Positions 1 through 5,799 of a stretch of 13,509 nucleotides of DNA are shown here, in pieces (position 1 is the stretch's first letter; each line of letters opens with the position of its first letter). The translations under genes were made by a program, and so were the position numbers. This DNA is from Nitrosarchaeum sp. (GTDB lineage Archaea > Thermoproteota > Nitrososphaeria > Nitrososphaerales > Nitrosopumilaceae). The DNA lies in the NCBI GenBank assembly GCA_004297665.1, contig SCUP01000025.1, forward strand, positions 1 to 13,509, read 5' to 3'. Under the pieces are notes generated by a model. It was given only the letters and a program-made list of their open reading frames with translations, did no database searches and had not been told where the DNA came from.

Positions 1-1
1 A

Positions 2-193
2 ATTGCTACAAAACTATTAAAAGAAAAAATAGATTTGCAAATTATCGTAATTACAGCTGATGACAAAACCACAAAACGAGTTAATAAAACAATTAGTTCG
101 GGGGTTGCTGCATTTATTCAAAAACCGTTCACTCTTGATGAGATAAAAAACGCAGTTAATATTGCTGAATCTGAATATTCTTTATTACAATAA
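2..193 (+). CDS. Response regulator receiver domain, C-terminal part (5' end outside window)
   Basis: An open frame enters from the left edge and ends at TAA 191-193, leaving 63 residues. It reads as the second half of a CheY-like receiver domain: a hydrophobic strand (LQIIVITAD) holding the conserved T/S position, then an alpha-4 region, then AAFIQKPFT with the near-invariant Lys-Pro of the phosphorylation site, then the last helix. The phospho-acceptor Asp lies upstream of the window. The protein stops right after the receiver fold, so this end carries no output domain; it may be a stand-alone receiver or have its output domain at the N-terminus. It is convergent with the Lrp/AsnC gene and the two coding regions overlap by 9 nt. 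The fold is clear from these motifs; the signalling partner cannot be told. Confidence 0.8.
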   Translation: MATKLLKEKIDLQIIVITADDKTTKRVNKTISSGVAAFIQKPFTLDEIKNAVNIAESEYSLLQ

Positions 194-685
194 CAATAAG
201 GACATATTCAAAATATTTACGTCTTTGATATCTATCTCATTAATTCTATAATCTATTAATTCCTCAGAAAATTTTTCAACAATTTTTTGTGGTGTATTTG
301 TTTTTGCTGAATCCATTTGAATTATTATGACCATATTCCATTCTCCTTCCATGTTTGCTACAAGAAGATAATTGTCTAATTTTGTGATGAACTCTTTAAT
401 TGAATTCTTTACTGCCTCTAGTGATTTTGATGGTTTTAATTTCATTAATATGATTTGGTATTCATTAATTCCTGAAACATCTGTTAGTACTGCTTTATAC
501 CCTTTAATGATGCCACTTTTTTCCAGCCTTTCTATTCTTTTTCTAATTGTTCTATCTGAGACATCATGTCCTGATTTTTTTAATTCAGCTGCAATTTCTT
601 TTGATGGAGTTCTTGCATTGTTGTTGAGAATTTCTATAATTTTCTGATCCACTTTGTCTAAATTTGACCATGCATCATCACTCAT
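185..685 (-). CDS. Lrp/AsnC-family transcriptional regulator
   Basis: The product is 166 residues from the ATG at 685. The N-terminal winged helix-turn-helix follows the family pattern: DQKIIEILNNNARTPSKEIA, a recognition-helix region (SDRTIRKRIERLEKSG), then IIKGYKAVL leading into the ligand-binding RAM-like domain with its beta-alpha-beta pattern. The family binds promoters as dimers or octamers and often senses amino acids. A GTG at 703 gives a six-residue longer reading. I prefer the ATG because a GAGGT Shine-Dalgarno match (697-701) lies 11 nt before it, although a TATA-like element near 724-733 would also suit a leaderless GTG. The linker between the HTH helices (KKSGHDVS) is slightly longer than in bacterial AsnC. 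The target genes are unknown. Confidence 0.85.
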   Translation of the reverse strand: MSDDAWSNLDKVDQKIIEILNNNARTPSKEIAAELKKSGHDVSDRTIRKRIERLEKSGIIKGYKAVLTDVSGINEYQIILMKLKPSKSLEAVKNSIKEFITKLDNYLLVANMEGEWNMVIIIQMDSAKTNTPQKIVEKFSEELIDYRINEIDIKDVNILNMSLLLL

Positions 686-761
686 AGCATAAAGATACCT
701 CACATACTTTTGAATTTTTGCTTAGATTATACATTCTATCAAAAATCATGAATTTTTTCAG

Positions 762-1325
762 TTATTCTTCTAAAATCCAACCTGTTTCTATTTGGTTTTT
801 ATCTGATTCTTCCCCAACTCCAGTAGCAAATCTCCATATGAAAGGGGCATCTGTACTCATTTTTGTTTTAATTTTTAACAGTGATTCTATTTCCGAATTT
901 AAATTTTGATCCGCAGAGTCATGTTCTTTACAAAACTTACATTTCTGATCAAGTGTGATGGGTTCTGATTCTATTAATGGATAAGTCATACATGCAAGAG
1001 GTCGATTATTGTATATTTTACAAGGAAATCCACCATGGGGTGATCTAGCTGAGGTTTCTGTATCTAGAAAAGGACATGTGTTTCCATTTTGTTCTATTCC
1101 CATTAATTGATATGCTAATATTTTTGTCGGACTAGAATCTTTTTTTTCAGATGCTCCAATTCTCGGTAAAATTGTTATTTCTAACCCATTTATTTTTGCA
1201 AGTTGTTCTATCCTTTCTTTTTCTTCAGGTAGTATGAGAACTCCAATTTTTCCAAATTTTTTGGTTGGATAATATTCTCTTTCAATGCAGCACTGAGAAC
1301 AATCCTGTATGCATCTAAATTCCAC
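762..1325 (-). CDS. YkgJ-type cysteine-cluster protein (putative Zn/Fe-S binding)
   Basis: The product is 187 residues with the YkgJ-family arrangement of cysteines. An N-terminal C5-x3-C9-x2-C12-C13 cluster comes first, then Cys84, then CKIYNNRPLACMTYP (Cys102, Cys112), then CKFC (Cys129, Cys132). The R-P-x-x-C-x-x-Y/F-P motif is the family signature. The family is assumed to bind a metal or Fe-S cluster; its biochemical role is not established. The start must be GTG at 1325, since an in-frame TAG lies two codons upstream and the first Cys cluster begins four residues in. A TATA-like stretch at about 1343-1352 suggests a leaderless transcript. It lies upstream of, and on the same strand as, the Lrp/AsnC gene, with a 76-nt gap. 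Confidence 0.8.
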   Translation of the reverse strand: MEFRCIQDCSQCCIEREYYPTKKFGKIGVLILPEEKERIEQLAKINGLEITILPRIGASEKKDSSPTKILAYQLMGIEQNGNTCPFLDTETSARSPHGGFPCKIYNNRPLACMTYPLIESEPITLDQKCKFCKEHDSADQNLNSEIESLLKIKTKMSTDAPFIWRFATGVGEESDKNQIETGWILEE

Positions 1326-1410
1326 ATGCTATTTTTATTCACTACAAATAAAATTCATTGGAAGTATCATATTTTATAAAAATTATGATCTTTTTATTCT
1401 AATAATCCCC

Positions 1411-1432
1411 ACAGTTATATGCTCATAACTGT
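1411..1432. promoter_or_regulatory. 8-bp perfect inverted repeat over the TATA box of aIF1A
   Basis: ACAGTTAT (1411-1418) and ATAACTGT (1425-1432) form a perfect inverted repeat with a 6-bp spacer. The left arm and spacer contain TTATATG (1414-1420), centred about 28 nt before the aIF1A ATG. This is where a TATA box of a leaderless transcript should sit. A dimeric repressor bound here would compete with TBP. The repeat is seen directly; its operator role is inference. Confidence 0.45.
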
Positions 1433-1444
1433 ATTGTATGCTAT

Positions 1445-1756
1445 ATGGGTAAGCGTCAAGTCAAAAACGAAAGTGATTTAAAAGAAATGCGTTTGCCCGA
1501 AGAGGGCGAACTTTTTGGCAGAGTCCTAAAAATGCTTGGAGGAGAAAATGTCATGGTAAAATGTACTGACGGTCTTACTAGAAGAGGTAGAATTAGGGGA
1601 AAATTAAAGCGTAGAGTATGGATACGTGATAACGATATAGTCATAATTGCACCTTGGGATTTTAAAGAGAATGAACGAGGTGATATTGTTTGGAGATTCA
1701 CTTTGCCTCAAGTGGAATGGCTAAAGGACAATAATCATATTCCTAAAGACTTCTAA
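1445..1756 (+). CDS. eif1A: Translation initiation factor aIF-1A
   Basis: The product is 103 residues, the usual size for archaeal aIF1A, homologous to eukaryotic eIF1A and bacterial IF1. The S1-like OB fold shows as EGELFGRVLKMLGGENVMVKC, then RRGRIRGKLKRRVWIRDNDIVIIAPWDF, the most conserved stretch of the family, and ends with a short acidic/aromatic helix (LPQVEWLKDN). The factor binds the A-site of the small subunit and promotes start-codon scanning and subunit joining. The ATG at 1445 is the natural start, and the basic N-terminal tail MGKRQVK is typical. It is divergent from the YkgJ gene, and its promoter carries an inverted repeat at 1411-1432. Identification is confident. Confidence 0.95.
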   Translation: MGKRQVKNESDLKEMRLPEEGELFGRVLKMLGGENVMVKCTDGLTRRGRIRGKLKRRVWIRDNDIVIIAPWDFKENERGDIVWRFTLPQVEWLKDNNHIPKDF

Positions 1757-1794
1757 ATTTCCTTTGACTAATACTGTGACCCTAGATTTGGGTT

Positions 1795-1813
1795 GCGCAT
1801 GATTATCATGTGT
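1795..1813 (+). other. Short hairpin between aIF1A and the cold-shock gene
   Basis: CATGAT (1798-1803) and ATCATG (1805-1810) are perfect inverted arms. With flanking G-U and C-G pairs, an RNA stem of about 8 bp could form over 1795-1813. It lies 39 nt after the aIF1A stop and about 25 nt upstream of the likely TATA box of the next gene. It could be a 3' processing or termination hairpin or a protein-binding site. No oligo-T tract follows directly. Confidence 0.3.
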
Positions 1814-1835
1814 TAGATCTATTTTGATAACTTAT

Positions 1836-1844
1836 CTTAATATA
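1836..1844 (+). promoter_or_regulatory. TATA box of the cold-shock gene
   Basis: CTTAATATA is centred near 1840, about 28 nt before the ATG at 1869. That spacing predicts a leaderless transcript beginning at the start codon, and it supports choosing 1869 over an in-frame start at 1824. Confidence 0.5.
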
Positions 1845-1868
1845 CGGAATAATTCTTGTAAAAAGCAA

Positions 1869-2060
1869 ATGGAACAAGGCACAGTAAAGTGGTTCAACCG
1901 CACAAAAGGCTTTGGTTTTATCGAAAGAGAATCTGGTGACGATCTATTCGTTCACAAATCAGATGTTGATGGATTCATCAATGAAGGCGATAAAGTCGAG
2001 TTTGTAGTCGGCGAAGGTCAAAAAGGACCAGCTGCTCAAAAAGTCAAAAAAACAGCATAG
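1869..2060 (+). CDS. Cold-shock domain protein (CspA family)
   Basis: The product is 63 residues from the ATG at 1869. It matches the small bacterial Csp fold over its whole length: [20 protein letters not shown] carries RNP1 (KGFGFI), DDLFVHKSD carries RNP2 (LFVH), and the protein ends with the typical EGDKVEF...GPAAQKV. Csp proteins bind single-stranded RNA or DNA and melt secondary structure. A longer reading from 1824 would add 15 residues unlike the family, and the TATA box lies inside that extension. CspA proteins are patchy in archaea and are usually taken as acquired from bacteria. Here the codon use looks like that of the neighbours, so any transfer is old. A 3' hairpin follows. Confidence 0.93.
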   Translation: MEQGTVKWFNRTKGFGFIERESGDDLFVHKSDVDGFINEGDKVEFVVGEGQKGPAAQKVKKTA

Positions 2061-2075
2061 ACAATAGATCTTTTT

Positions 2076-2113
2076 ATTAATTTAAGAGTTCAACATTGTT
2101 TTCTTAAATTAGT
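2076..2113 (+). terminator. Hairpin and T-rich tail downstream of the cold-shock gene
   Basis: TAATTTAAGA (2078-2087) and TCTTAAATTA (2102-2111) are perfect 10-bp inverted arms, extended by A-U and G-U pairs to about 13 bp with a 12-nt loop. A T-rich run (CTATTTCTTATTATTTTT) follows. The position, 15 nt after the stop, suits a termination or mRNA-stabilising element. Archaea often terminate on T-tracts alone, so the stem may serve another purpose. Confidence 0.5.
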
Positions 2114-2141
2114 CTATTTCTTATTATTTTTACCAATTTAT

Positions 2142-2149
2142 AAAAAAAC
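2142..2149 (-). terminator. T-tract terminator of tRNA-Tyr
   Basis: On the minus strand a run of T residues begins two bases after the CCA end of tRNA-Tyr. Oligo-T tracts are the standard intrinsic terminator for archaeal RNA polymerase. Confidence 0.6.
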
Positions 2150-2151
2150 TG

Positions 2152-2278
2152 TGGTCCCAAGCGAAGGAATTGAACCTTCGACAACCCGGTTTCTGTATGC
2201 CTGATATGCTGTTATTCGGTCAGCCATCATAAGCCGACAACTACAGCCGGAAGCTCTACCAGGCTGAGCTAGCTTGGG
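2152..2278 (-). tRNA. tRNA-Tyr (anticodon GUA) with a 50-nt intron
   Basis: Read on the minus strand, the acceptor arms CCCAAGC (2278-2272) and GCTTGGG pair over 7 bp, with discriminator A and an encoded CCA (2154-2152). The D-arm is GCTC/GAGC with GG in the loop. The anticodon stem is TCCGG/CCGGG, and the T-arm is GAAGG/CCTTC with loop TTCAATT. The anticodon loop begins CTGTAG, giving GUA. The C1-G72 pair and A73 are the archaeal/eukaryal tRNA-Tyr identity elements. The canonical 37/38 intron fills 2191-2240, leaving exons 2241-2278 and 2152-2190, a 77-nt mature tRNA including CCA. At the junctions CTGT (exon 1) pairs with ACAG near the intron end, leaving bulges AG|T and AA|A, as expected for a bulge-helix-bulge substrate of the splicing endonuclease. 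Confidence 0.95.
2191..2240 (-). other. tRNA-Tyr intron, 37/38 position
   Basis: The intron is 50 nt, longer than the 15-25 nt common for archaeal tRNA introns. Inside it, GTCGGC and GCTGAC can form a 6-bp hairpin (one G-U). Alternatively, TGTC near the 5' end can pair with GGCA near the 3' end to extend the bulge-helix-bulge. No complete box C/D guide is present. Confidence 0.85.
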
Positions 2279-2300
2279 ACAAAAAAACGAAGTGTTCTAG

Positions 2301-2311
2301 TATTAAAAAAC
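2301..2311. promoter_or_regulatory. AT-rich box that could act as TATA box in both directions
   Basis: TATTAAAAAAC on the plus strand is TTTTTTAATA on the minus strand. It lies about 28 nt upstream of the tRNA-Tyr 5' end on the minus strand and about 25-28 nt upstream of the TTG start at 2330 on the plus strand, so one box may serve both divergent transcripts. Confidence 0.5.
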
Positions 2312-2329
2312 TATCGAAGGCGTGATGAT

Positions 2330-2998
2330 TTGATTGCTGATCGTATCTGTTTTGATACGCATAAATACCATATTTCAAGGGATGTAGTAGTGTCTGAGCA
2401 ACAGTTGTCTTATTCTGGCTATGTATGCGCACCATATTTGCACAATATCGAATCTGCTAAATTAAAAGAATTTTGGATGTCTTCAAACAATGTTGAGTCA
2501 TTATATTTTGTAACTGGAACATTTTCTGATGCTAGTAAACCATATTTTTCTGATTCAACTAATCATTATCTTTTGGGAAAATTCAAAGACAGCCAACACA
2601 TAGCAAACGATCTGACCACACACAACCAAGACAAGACATCATTTGTTTTCAATGTTAAAGATGAATTATTTCAAAGAGAAGTATCTGGAGAAACAAATTT
2701 TGTTACTATTTATTATTTGGAATATAGTGAATCTGAAGATCTACAAGAAGTTGCAAATATTTTATTGAAAAGAGACAAAGTCAGAATTGGTGGACTGGGA
2801 CATATGACATCATTTTGTTTGGTACCTTCCAAATTTACTTTTCCATATGCTGAAAATATTGTGGTCATTGAGGTTGCAAGTGAAAAAAGTCATCAGAGTG
2901 TAAAGAAATACTGTGACCAAACTAAACGCGATGTAAATAGAAAAGGTCTGACAATGACTAATTTGTTAAGTCTATCAATTCTGGAAAAGCTAAAGTAG
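2330..2998 (+). CDS. Hypothetical protein, 222 residues, no recognised domain
   Basis: I do not recognise this protein. It is soluble in appearance, with no signal peptide or membrane segment. It has mixed alpha/beta character: hydrophobic strands (VESLYFVTGTF, NFVTIYYLEYS, AENIVVIEVAS), a Gly-containing turn (VRIGGLGHMTSFCLVP) and a C-terminal helix rich in Lys and Leu. The start is uncertain. TTG at 2330 keeps the full frame and lies the right distance from an AT-rich box at 2301-2311. GTG at 2390 is about 27 nt after a second TATA-like stretch (CATAAATACC) and would give 202 residues. No in-frame ATG occurs before about residue 50. It ends 34 nt before aIF5A. Length and codon use argue that it is a true gene. 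Confidence 0.7.
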   Translation: MIADRICFDTHKYHISRDVVVSEQQLSYSGYVCAPYLHNIESAKLKEFWMSSNNVESLYFVTGTFSDASKPYFSDSTNHYLLGKFKDSQHIANDLTTHNQDKTSFVFNVKDELFQREVSGETNFVTIYYLEYSESEDLQEVANILLKRDKVRIGGLGHMTSFCLVPSKFTFPYAENIVVIEVASEKSHQSVKKYCDQTKRDVNRKGLTMTNLLSLSILEKLK

Positions 2999-3032
2999 AA
3001 AAGTTAAATATTCGACTAAAACCTGCTTCTTC

Positions 3033-3443
3033 ATGAGCAAACCTGCTGATCTTGGTTCATTAAAAATAGGTTCTTACATTCTATTGCCCGTCTCTGATCA
3101 ACCTGATGGTGAGGCTTGTAGGATTACTGAATATGATACATCTAAACCAGGAAAACATGGTGCAGCAAAGGCTAGAATTGTCGGCGTAGGTGTATTTGAT
3201 GGTAAATCCAGACCACATGTCGGACCTGTTAGCATGCAAGTACACATACCACTAATAGACAAGAGAATGGGTCAGGTCATCTCCATTATTGGTGAAACTA
3301 TCCAAATTATGGATTCGGAAACTTTTGAGACAATTGATGTCACTTTAGTTGATTCTGAAATAAATGGAACAATTGAAAATGGACAAAATGTTGAATATTG
3401 GAAAGTAATGGGTCGAACCAAAATTATGAGAATAAAAAGTTAG
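3033..3443 (+). CDS. eif5A: Translation factor aIF-5A (hypusine/deoxyhypusine-containing)
   Basis: The product is 136 residues, typical for archaeal IF5A (eukaryotic eIF5A, bacterial EF-P). The N-terminal KOW-like domain holds the modification loop SKPGKHGAAK, and Lys41 in PGKHG is the residue that receives the aminobutyl group of spermidine. The C-terminal OB domain follows from about residue 72 (HIPLIDKRMGQVISI...). The factor binds the ribosomal E-site and relieves stalling on polyproline and similar stretches. The ATG at 3033 is preceded by an AT-rich TATA-like element in the 34-nt gap after the upstream gene. All expected motifs are present and the identification is secure. Confidence 0.96.
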   Translation: MSKPADLGSLKIGSYILLPVSDQPDGEACRITEYDTSKPGKHGAAKARIVGVGVFDGKSRPHVGPVSMQVHIPLIDKRMGQVISIIGETIQIMDSETFETIDVTLVDSEINGTIENGQNVEYWKVMGRTKIMRIKS

Positions 3444-3653
3444 ATCTGAAACAATTAGTATATTCATTTTAGCAACTTCATTCATCTCCAAATCTTGCAT
3501 TCTTTAGTGCTGTAGTATCATCATATTATTTCATTATGGGATATATTTGACCTCTACATAGTGGTTACAAGGACGTGTTTACTGATAATTTACGTTACAG
3601 CGTGGATATACAAATAATATTCACAGCTAAAATAATGCATATTCAAAGTTAGT
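3444..3653. other. Intergenic stretch after aIF5A with nothing recognisable
   Basis: These 210 nt hold no convincing open frame, tRNA or hairpin. The only element I would mark is an AT-rich box (TAAAATAA, 3628-3635), placed about 26 nt before the 5' stem of the guide-RNA candidate, which could be its TATA box. Confidence 0.5.
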
Positions 3654-3722
3654 ATGGGTGCTGATGATGAGCGGAAAAGCCGTCTGATGGTTGATGAGGA
3701 TTATGAGTAATGAAGCATCCAT
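3654..3722 (+). ncRNA. Candidate box C/D guide RNA, predicted to target C34 of elongator tRNA-Met
   Basis: The elements in order are: stem arm ATGGGTGCT (3654-3662), C box ATGATGA (3664-3670), a 13-nt guide GCGGAAAAGCCGT, D' box CTGA (3684-3687), a 3-nt spacer, C' box TTGATGA (3691-3697), a 12-nt guide GGATTATGAGTA, D box ATGA (3710-3713, C replaced by A), and stem arm AGCATCCAT (3714-3722). The two arms pair over 9 bp with one G-U. The second guide is complementary to ACTCATAATCC, which fits A31 to C41 of an elongator tRNA-Met: loop CUCAUAA flanked by the stem bases A and UCC. The base facing the fifth nucleotide before the D box is C34. Box C/D RNPs (L7Ae, Nop5, fibrillarin) methylate the 2'-O at exactly that position. 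The weak points are the imperfect D box, the U at C' position 1 and one extra G between stem and C box. Confidence 0.65.
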
Positions 3723-3758
3723 ATCTTTCTTTGAGTATGTTAAATTATTTTTTTTAAG

Positions 3759-4448
3759 ATGAAACTAGCAGCTCTTTTTTCAGGTGGAAAAGACAGCACC
3801 TATTCTATTTTCTTAGCAAAAAAACAAGGTCATGAAATAAAATGTCTCTTGAGTGTTTTCCCCAAGTCTGATGAAAGTCACTTGTTACATCATCCTAATT
3901 TACAATGGACTCATCTACAATCTCAATCAATGCAAATACCTCAATTAACAATTAAATCTGAATCTGATGAAACTGATAATGAAATAAACTCATTAGAAAA
4001 AATTCTAATTCAAGCTATGGAGAAATATCAAATAGAGGGATTAGTGCATGGTGGTATCCAAAGTCAATTTCAAAAAGAAAAATTTGAAAATTTATGTAAC
4101 AAGTTAAATCTAAAATCAATTGCACCACTATGGAATCGTAATCCTCTAGAGTACATGAATGAATTGATATCTTCAAATTTTGTATTTATTATTACTAGTG
4201 TTTCATCAGGTGGATTAGATGATTCATGGCTTGGTAAAATAATCACAAAAAATGATATTGATACTCTTTATGCGCTCTCCCAAAAATTTGGTTTTAATTT
4301 AAATTTTGAAGGTGGAGAAGCAGAAACATTTGTTGTAGATTGTAGTCTTTTTTCACACCCGATTAAAATTATTCAAGGAAAAAAAATTTGGGATGGCTAT
4401 AGAGGAAGGTTTGAAATAGTGGATGCGAGGCTAAATTACAATGCTTGA
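3759..4448 (+). CDS. dph6: Diphthine-ammonia ligase (Dph6-type ATP pyrophosphatase)
   Basis: The product is 229 residues. The N-terminus has the PP-loop of ATP pyrophosphatases, FSGGKDS (residues 7-13). The middle has GLVHGGIQSQFQKEKFENLC, followed by LKSIAPLWNR, both family hallmarks. The C-terminus has FEGGEAETFVVDC (183-195), the signature of the Dph6/MJ0570 family. The enzyme completes diphthamide synthesis on a histidine of EF2 by amidating diphthine with ammonia and ATP. Its 3' end overlaps the srp54 start by 8 nt, so the two are probably co-transcribed and translationally coupled. The start at 3759 follows an AT-rich run and gives the usual MKLAALFSGGKDS opening. The family is certain; the exact reaction is inferred from characterised relatives. 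Confidence 0.88.
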   Translation: MKLAALFSGGKDSTYSIFLAKKQGHEIKCLLSVFPKSDESHLLHHPNLQWTHLQSQSMQIPQLTIKSESDETDNEINSLEKILIQAMEKYQIEGLVHGGIQSQFQKEKFENLCNKLNLKSIAPLWNRNPLEYMNELISSNFVFIITSVSSGGLDDSWLGKIITKNDIDTLYALSQKFGFNLNFEGGEAETFVVDCSLFSHPIKIIQGKKIWDGYRGRFEIVDARLNYNA

Positions 4449-5766
4449 TAGTCTAAAGAATAATCTACGTGATGCAATCAAGAAAATTGTAAAATCTTCT
4501 GGCATAGATAAAGAACTTATCAAAGAATTATCAAAAGACGTTCAGAGGGCATTATTGCAATCTGATGTCAATGTAAGACTAGTTCTTGAAATTACAAAAC
4601 AATTAGAGGAACGATCATTAAATGAAACACCTCCTCCGGGGTTGTCAAGAAAAGATCATATTGTAAAGATTCTGTATGATGAACTTGCAAAGTTATTGGG
4701 CAAAGAAACTGACTTTAATTTCAAACCTGGTAAACAAAACAAAATAATTATGCTTGGAATTCAAGGAAGCGGAAAAACAACTGTAACTGCTAAACTTGCT
4801 AAATTCCTAACTAAACAAGGTTACAAAGTTGGTGTGATAGGGGCTGACACATACAGACCAGGGGCATTAGTTCAACTACGAACTATGTGTGAAAAATCAA
4901 ATGTTGAAGTATACGGTGAACCAAACAACAAAGATTCTCCTGACATAGTAAAAAATGGTTTAAACCATTTTGAAAAATTACCTTTGGATGTAATACTAAT
5001 TGATACTGCTGGACGACATAAAGAAGAAAAGGATCTATTGGCAGAAATGGAACAAATTAACAAAGTTACTGCGCCTGATCTTGCAATACTTGTTATTGAT
5101 GGAACTATTGGTCAACAATGCTTCAATCAAGCGGAGGCATTTCATAAGACAATTCCTGTTGGTGGAATTATTATTACAAAATTAGATAGTTCTGCAAAAG
5201 GTGGCGGTGCAATCGCAGCTTCTGCTGCTACTGGTGCACAAATCATGTATATTGGAACAGGAGAACGAATCGATGATTTAGAAAAATTCTCCCCAACTAG
5301 ATTTGTTGGTAGATTGCTTGGAATGGGTGACATTCAAGCAGTTTTAGATTTGGCAAAAAGATTAGAAAATGAGGGAGATGACATTAGACTAAAACGAATT
5401 TCAAGTGGGAAAATGAACATGGATGATTTTTTCTACCAATTAGAAGAAGTGACCAAAGTAGGCTCATTGAAAGGGTTTCTTGATAATATGCCTGGTCTTT
5501 CAGGTATGGTAAAGGATGATCAATTAGATCAAATGGAAGGAAGAGTCTCAAAATGGAGGTTCATTATTCAAAGTATGACCAAGACAGAAAAAGCAGATCC
5601 TGACATATTGAATTCATCTCGAATTAAAAGAATTTCAAGAGGTTCTGGTTGGCCAGAACATGAAGTTAAGGAACTGCTCAAAAATTATAAAAATTCAAAA
5701 AACATGATGAAGGCATCAAAAGGAAGACAAATGCAAGGTGCACTTCGTCGTATGGGTTTTGGTTAG
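4441..5766 (+). CDS. srp54: Signal recognition particle GTPase SRP54
   Basis: The product is 441 residues, normal for archaeal SRP54/Ffh. The N domain (1-90) carries the helix with [12 protein letters not shown]. The G domain has GIQGSGKTT (106-114), the ADTYRPGA motif (135-142), DTAGR (188-192) and TKLD (246-249), followed by GGGAIAA. A Met-rich M domain (about 310-441) includes the RNA-binding RISRGSG region and the closing [11 protein letters not shown]. It binds 7S RNA and signal sequences and delivers ribosomes to FtsY at the membrane. The ATG at 4441 lies inside the end of dph6, with GAGG 11 nt upstream serving as a ribosome site. All motifs are intact. Confidence 0.97.
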   Translation: MLDSLKNNLRDAIKKIVKSSGIDKELIKELSKDVQRALLQSDVNVRLVLEITKQLEERSLNETPPPGLSRKDHIVKILYDELAKLLGKETDFNFKPGKQNKIIMLGIQGSGKTTVTAKLAKFLTKQGYKVGVIGADTYRPGALVQLRTMCEKSNVEVYGEPNNKDSPDIVKNGLNHFEKLPLDVILIDTAGRHKEEKDLLAEMEQINKVTAPDLAILVIDGTIGQQCFNQAEAFHKTIPVGGIIITKLDSSAKGGGAIAASAATGAQIMYIGTGERIDDLEKFSPTRFVGRLLGMGDIQAVLDLAKRLENEGDDIRLKRISSGKMNMDDFFYQLEEVTKVGSLKGFLDNMPGLSGMVKDDQLDQMEGRVSKWRFIIQSMTKTEKADPDILNSSRIKRISRGSGWPEHEVKELLKNYKNSKNMMKASKGRQMQGALRRMGFG

Positions 5767-5799
5767 AATTACCACTCATTTGTTAAATTAAAAACTAAC

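Noticed and set aside
2214..2232. ATGATG and CTGA inside the tRNA-Tyr intron, suggestive of an intron-encoded C/D guide as in archaeal tRNA-Trp
   Set aside because: The two motifs are almost adjacent, leaving no room for a guide, and no second pair of boxes is present.
3509..3515. Minus-strand ATGATGA resembling a C box in the same intergenic region
   Set aside because: No CTGA follows at guide distance on that strand and no flanking stem is present.
3654..3710. 18-codon open frame (MGADDERKSRL...) starting at the ATG of the guide-RNA stem
   Set aside because: It coincides exactly with the C/D RNA elements, whose repeated TGATGA makes Asp/Glu codons by itself. The box spacing and tRNA complementarity explain the sequence better than a peptide.
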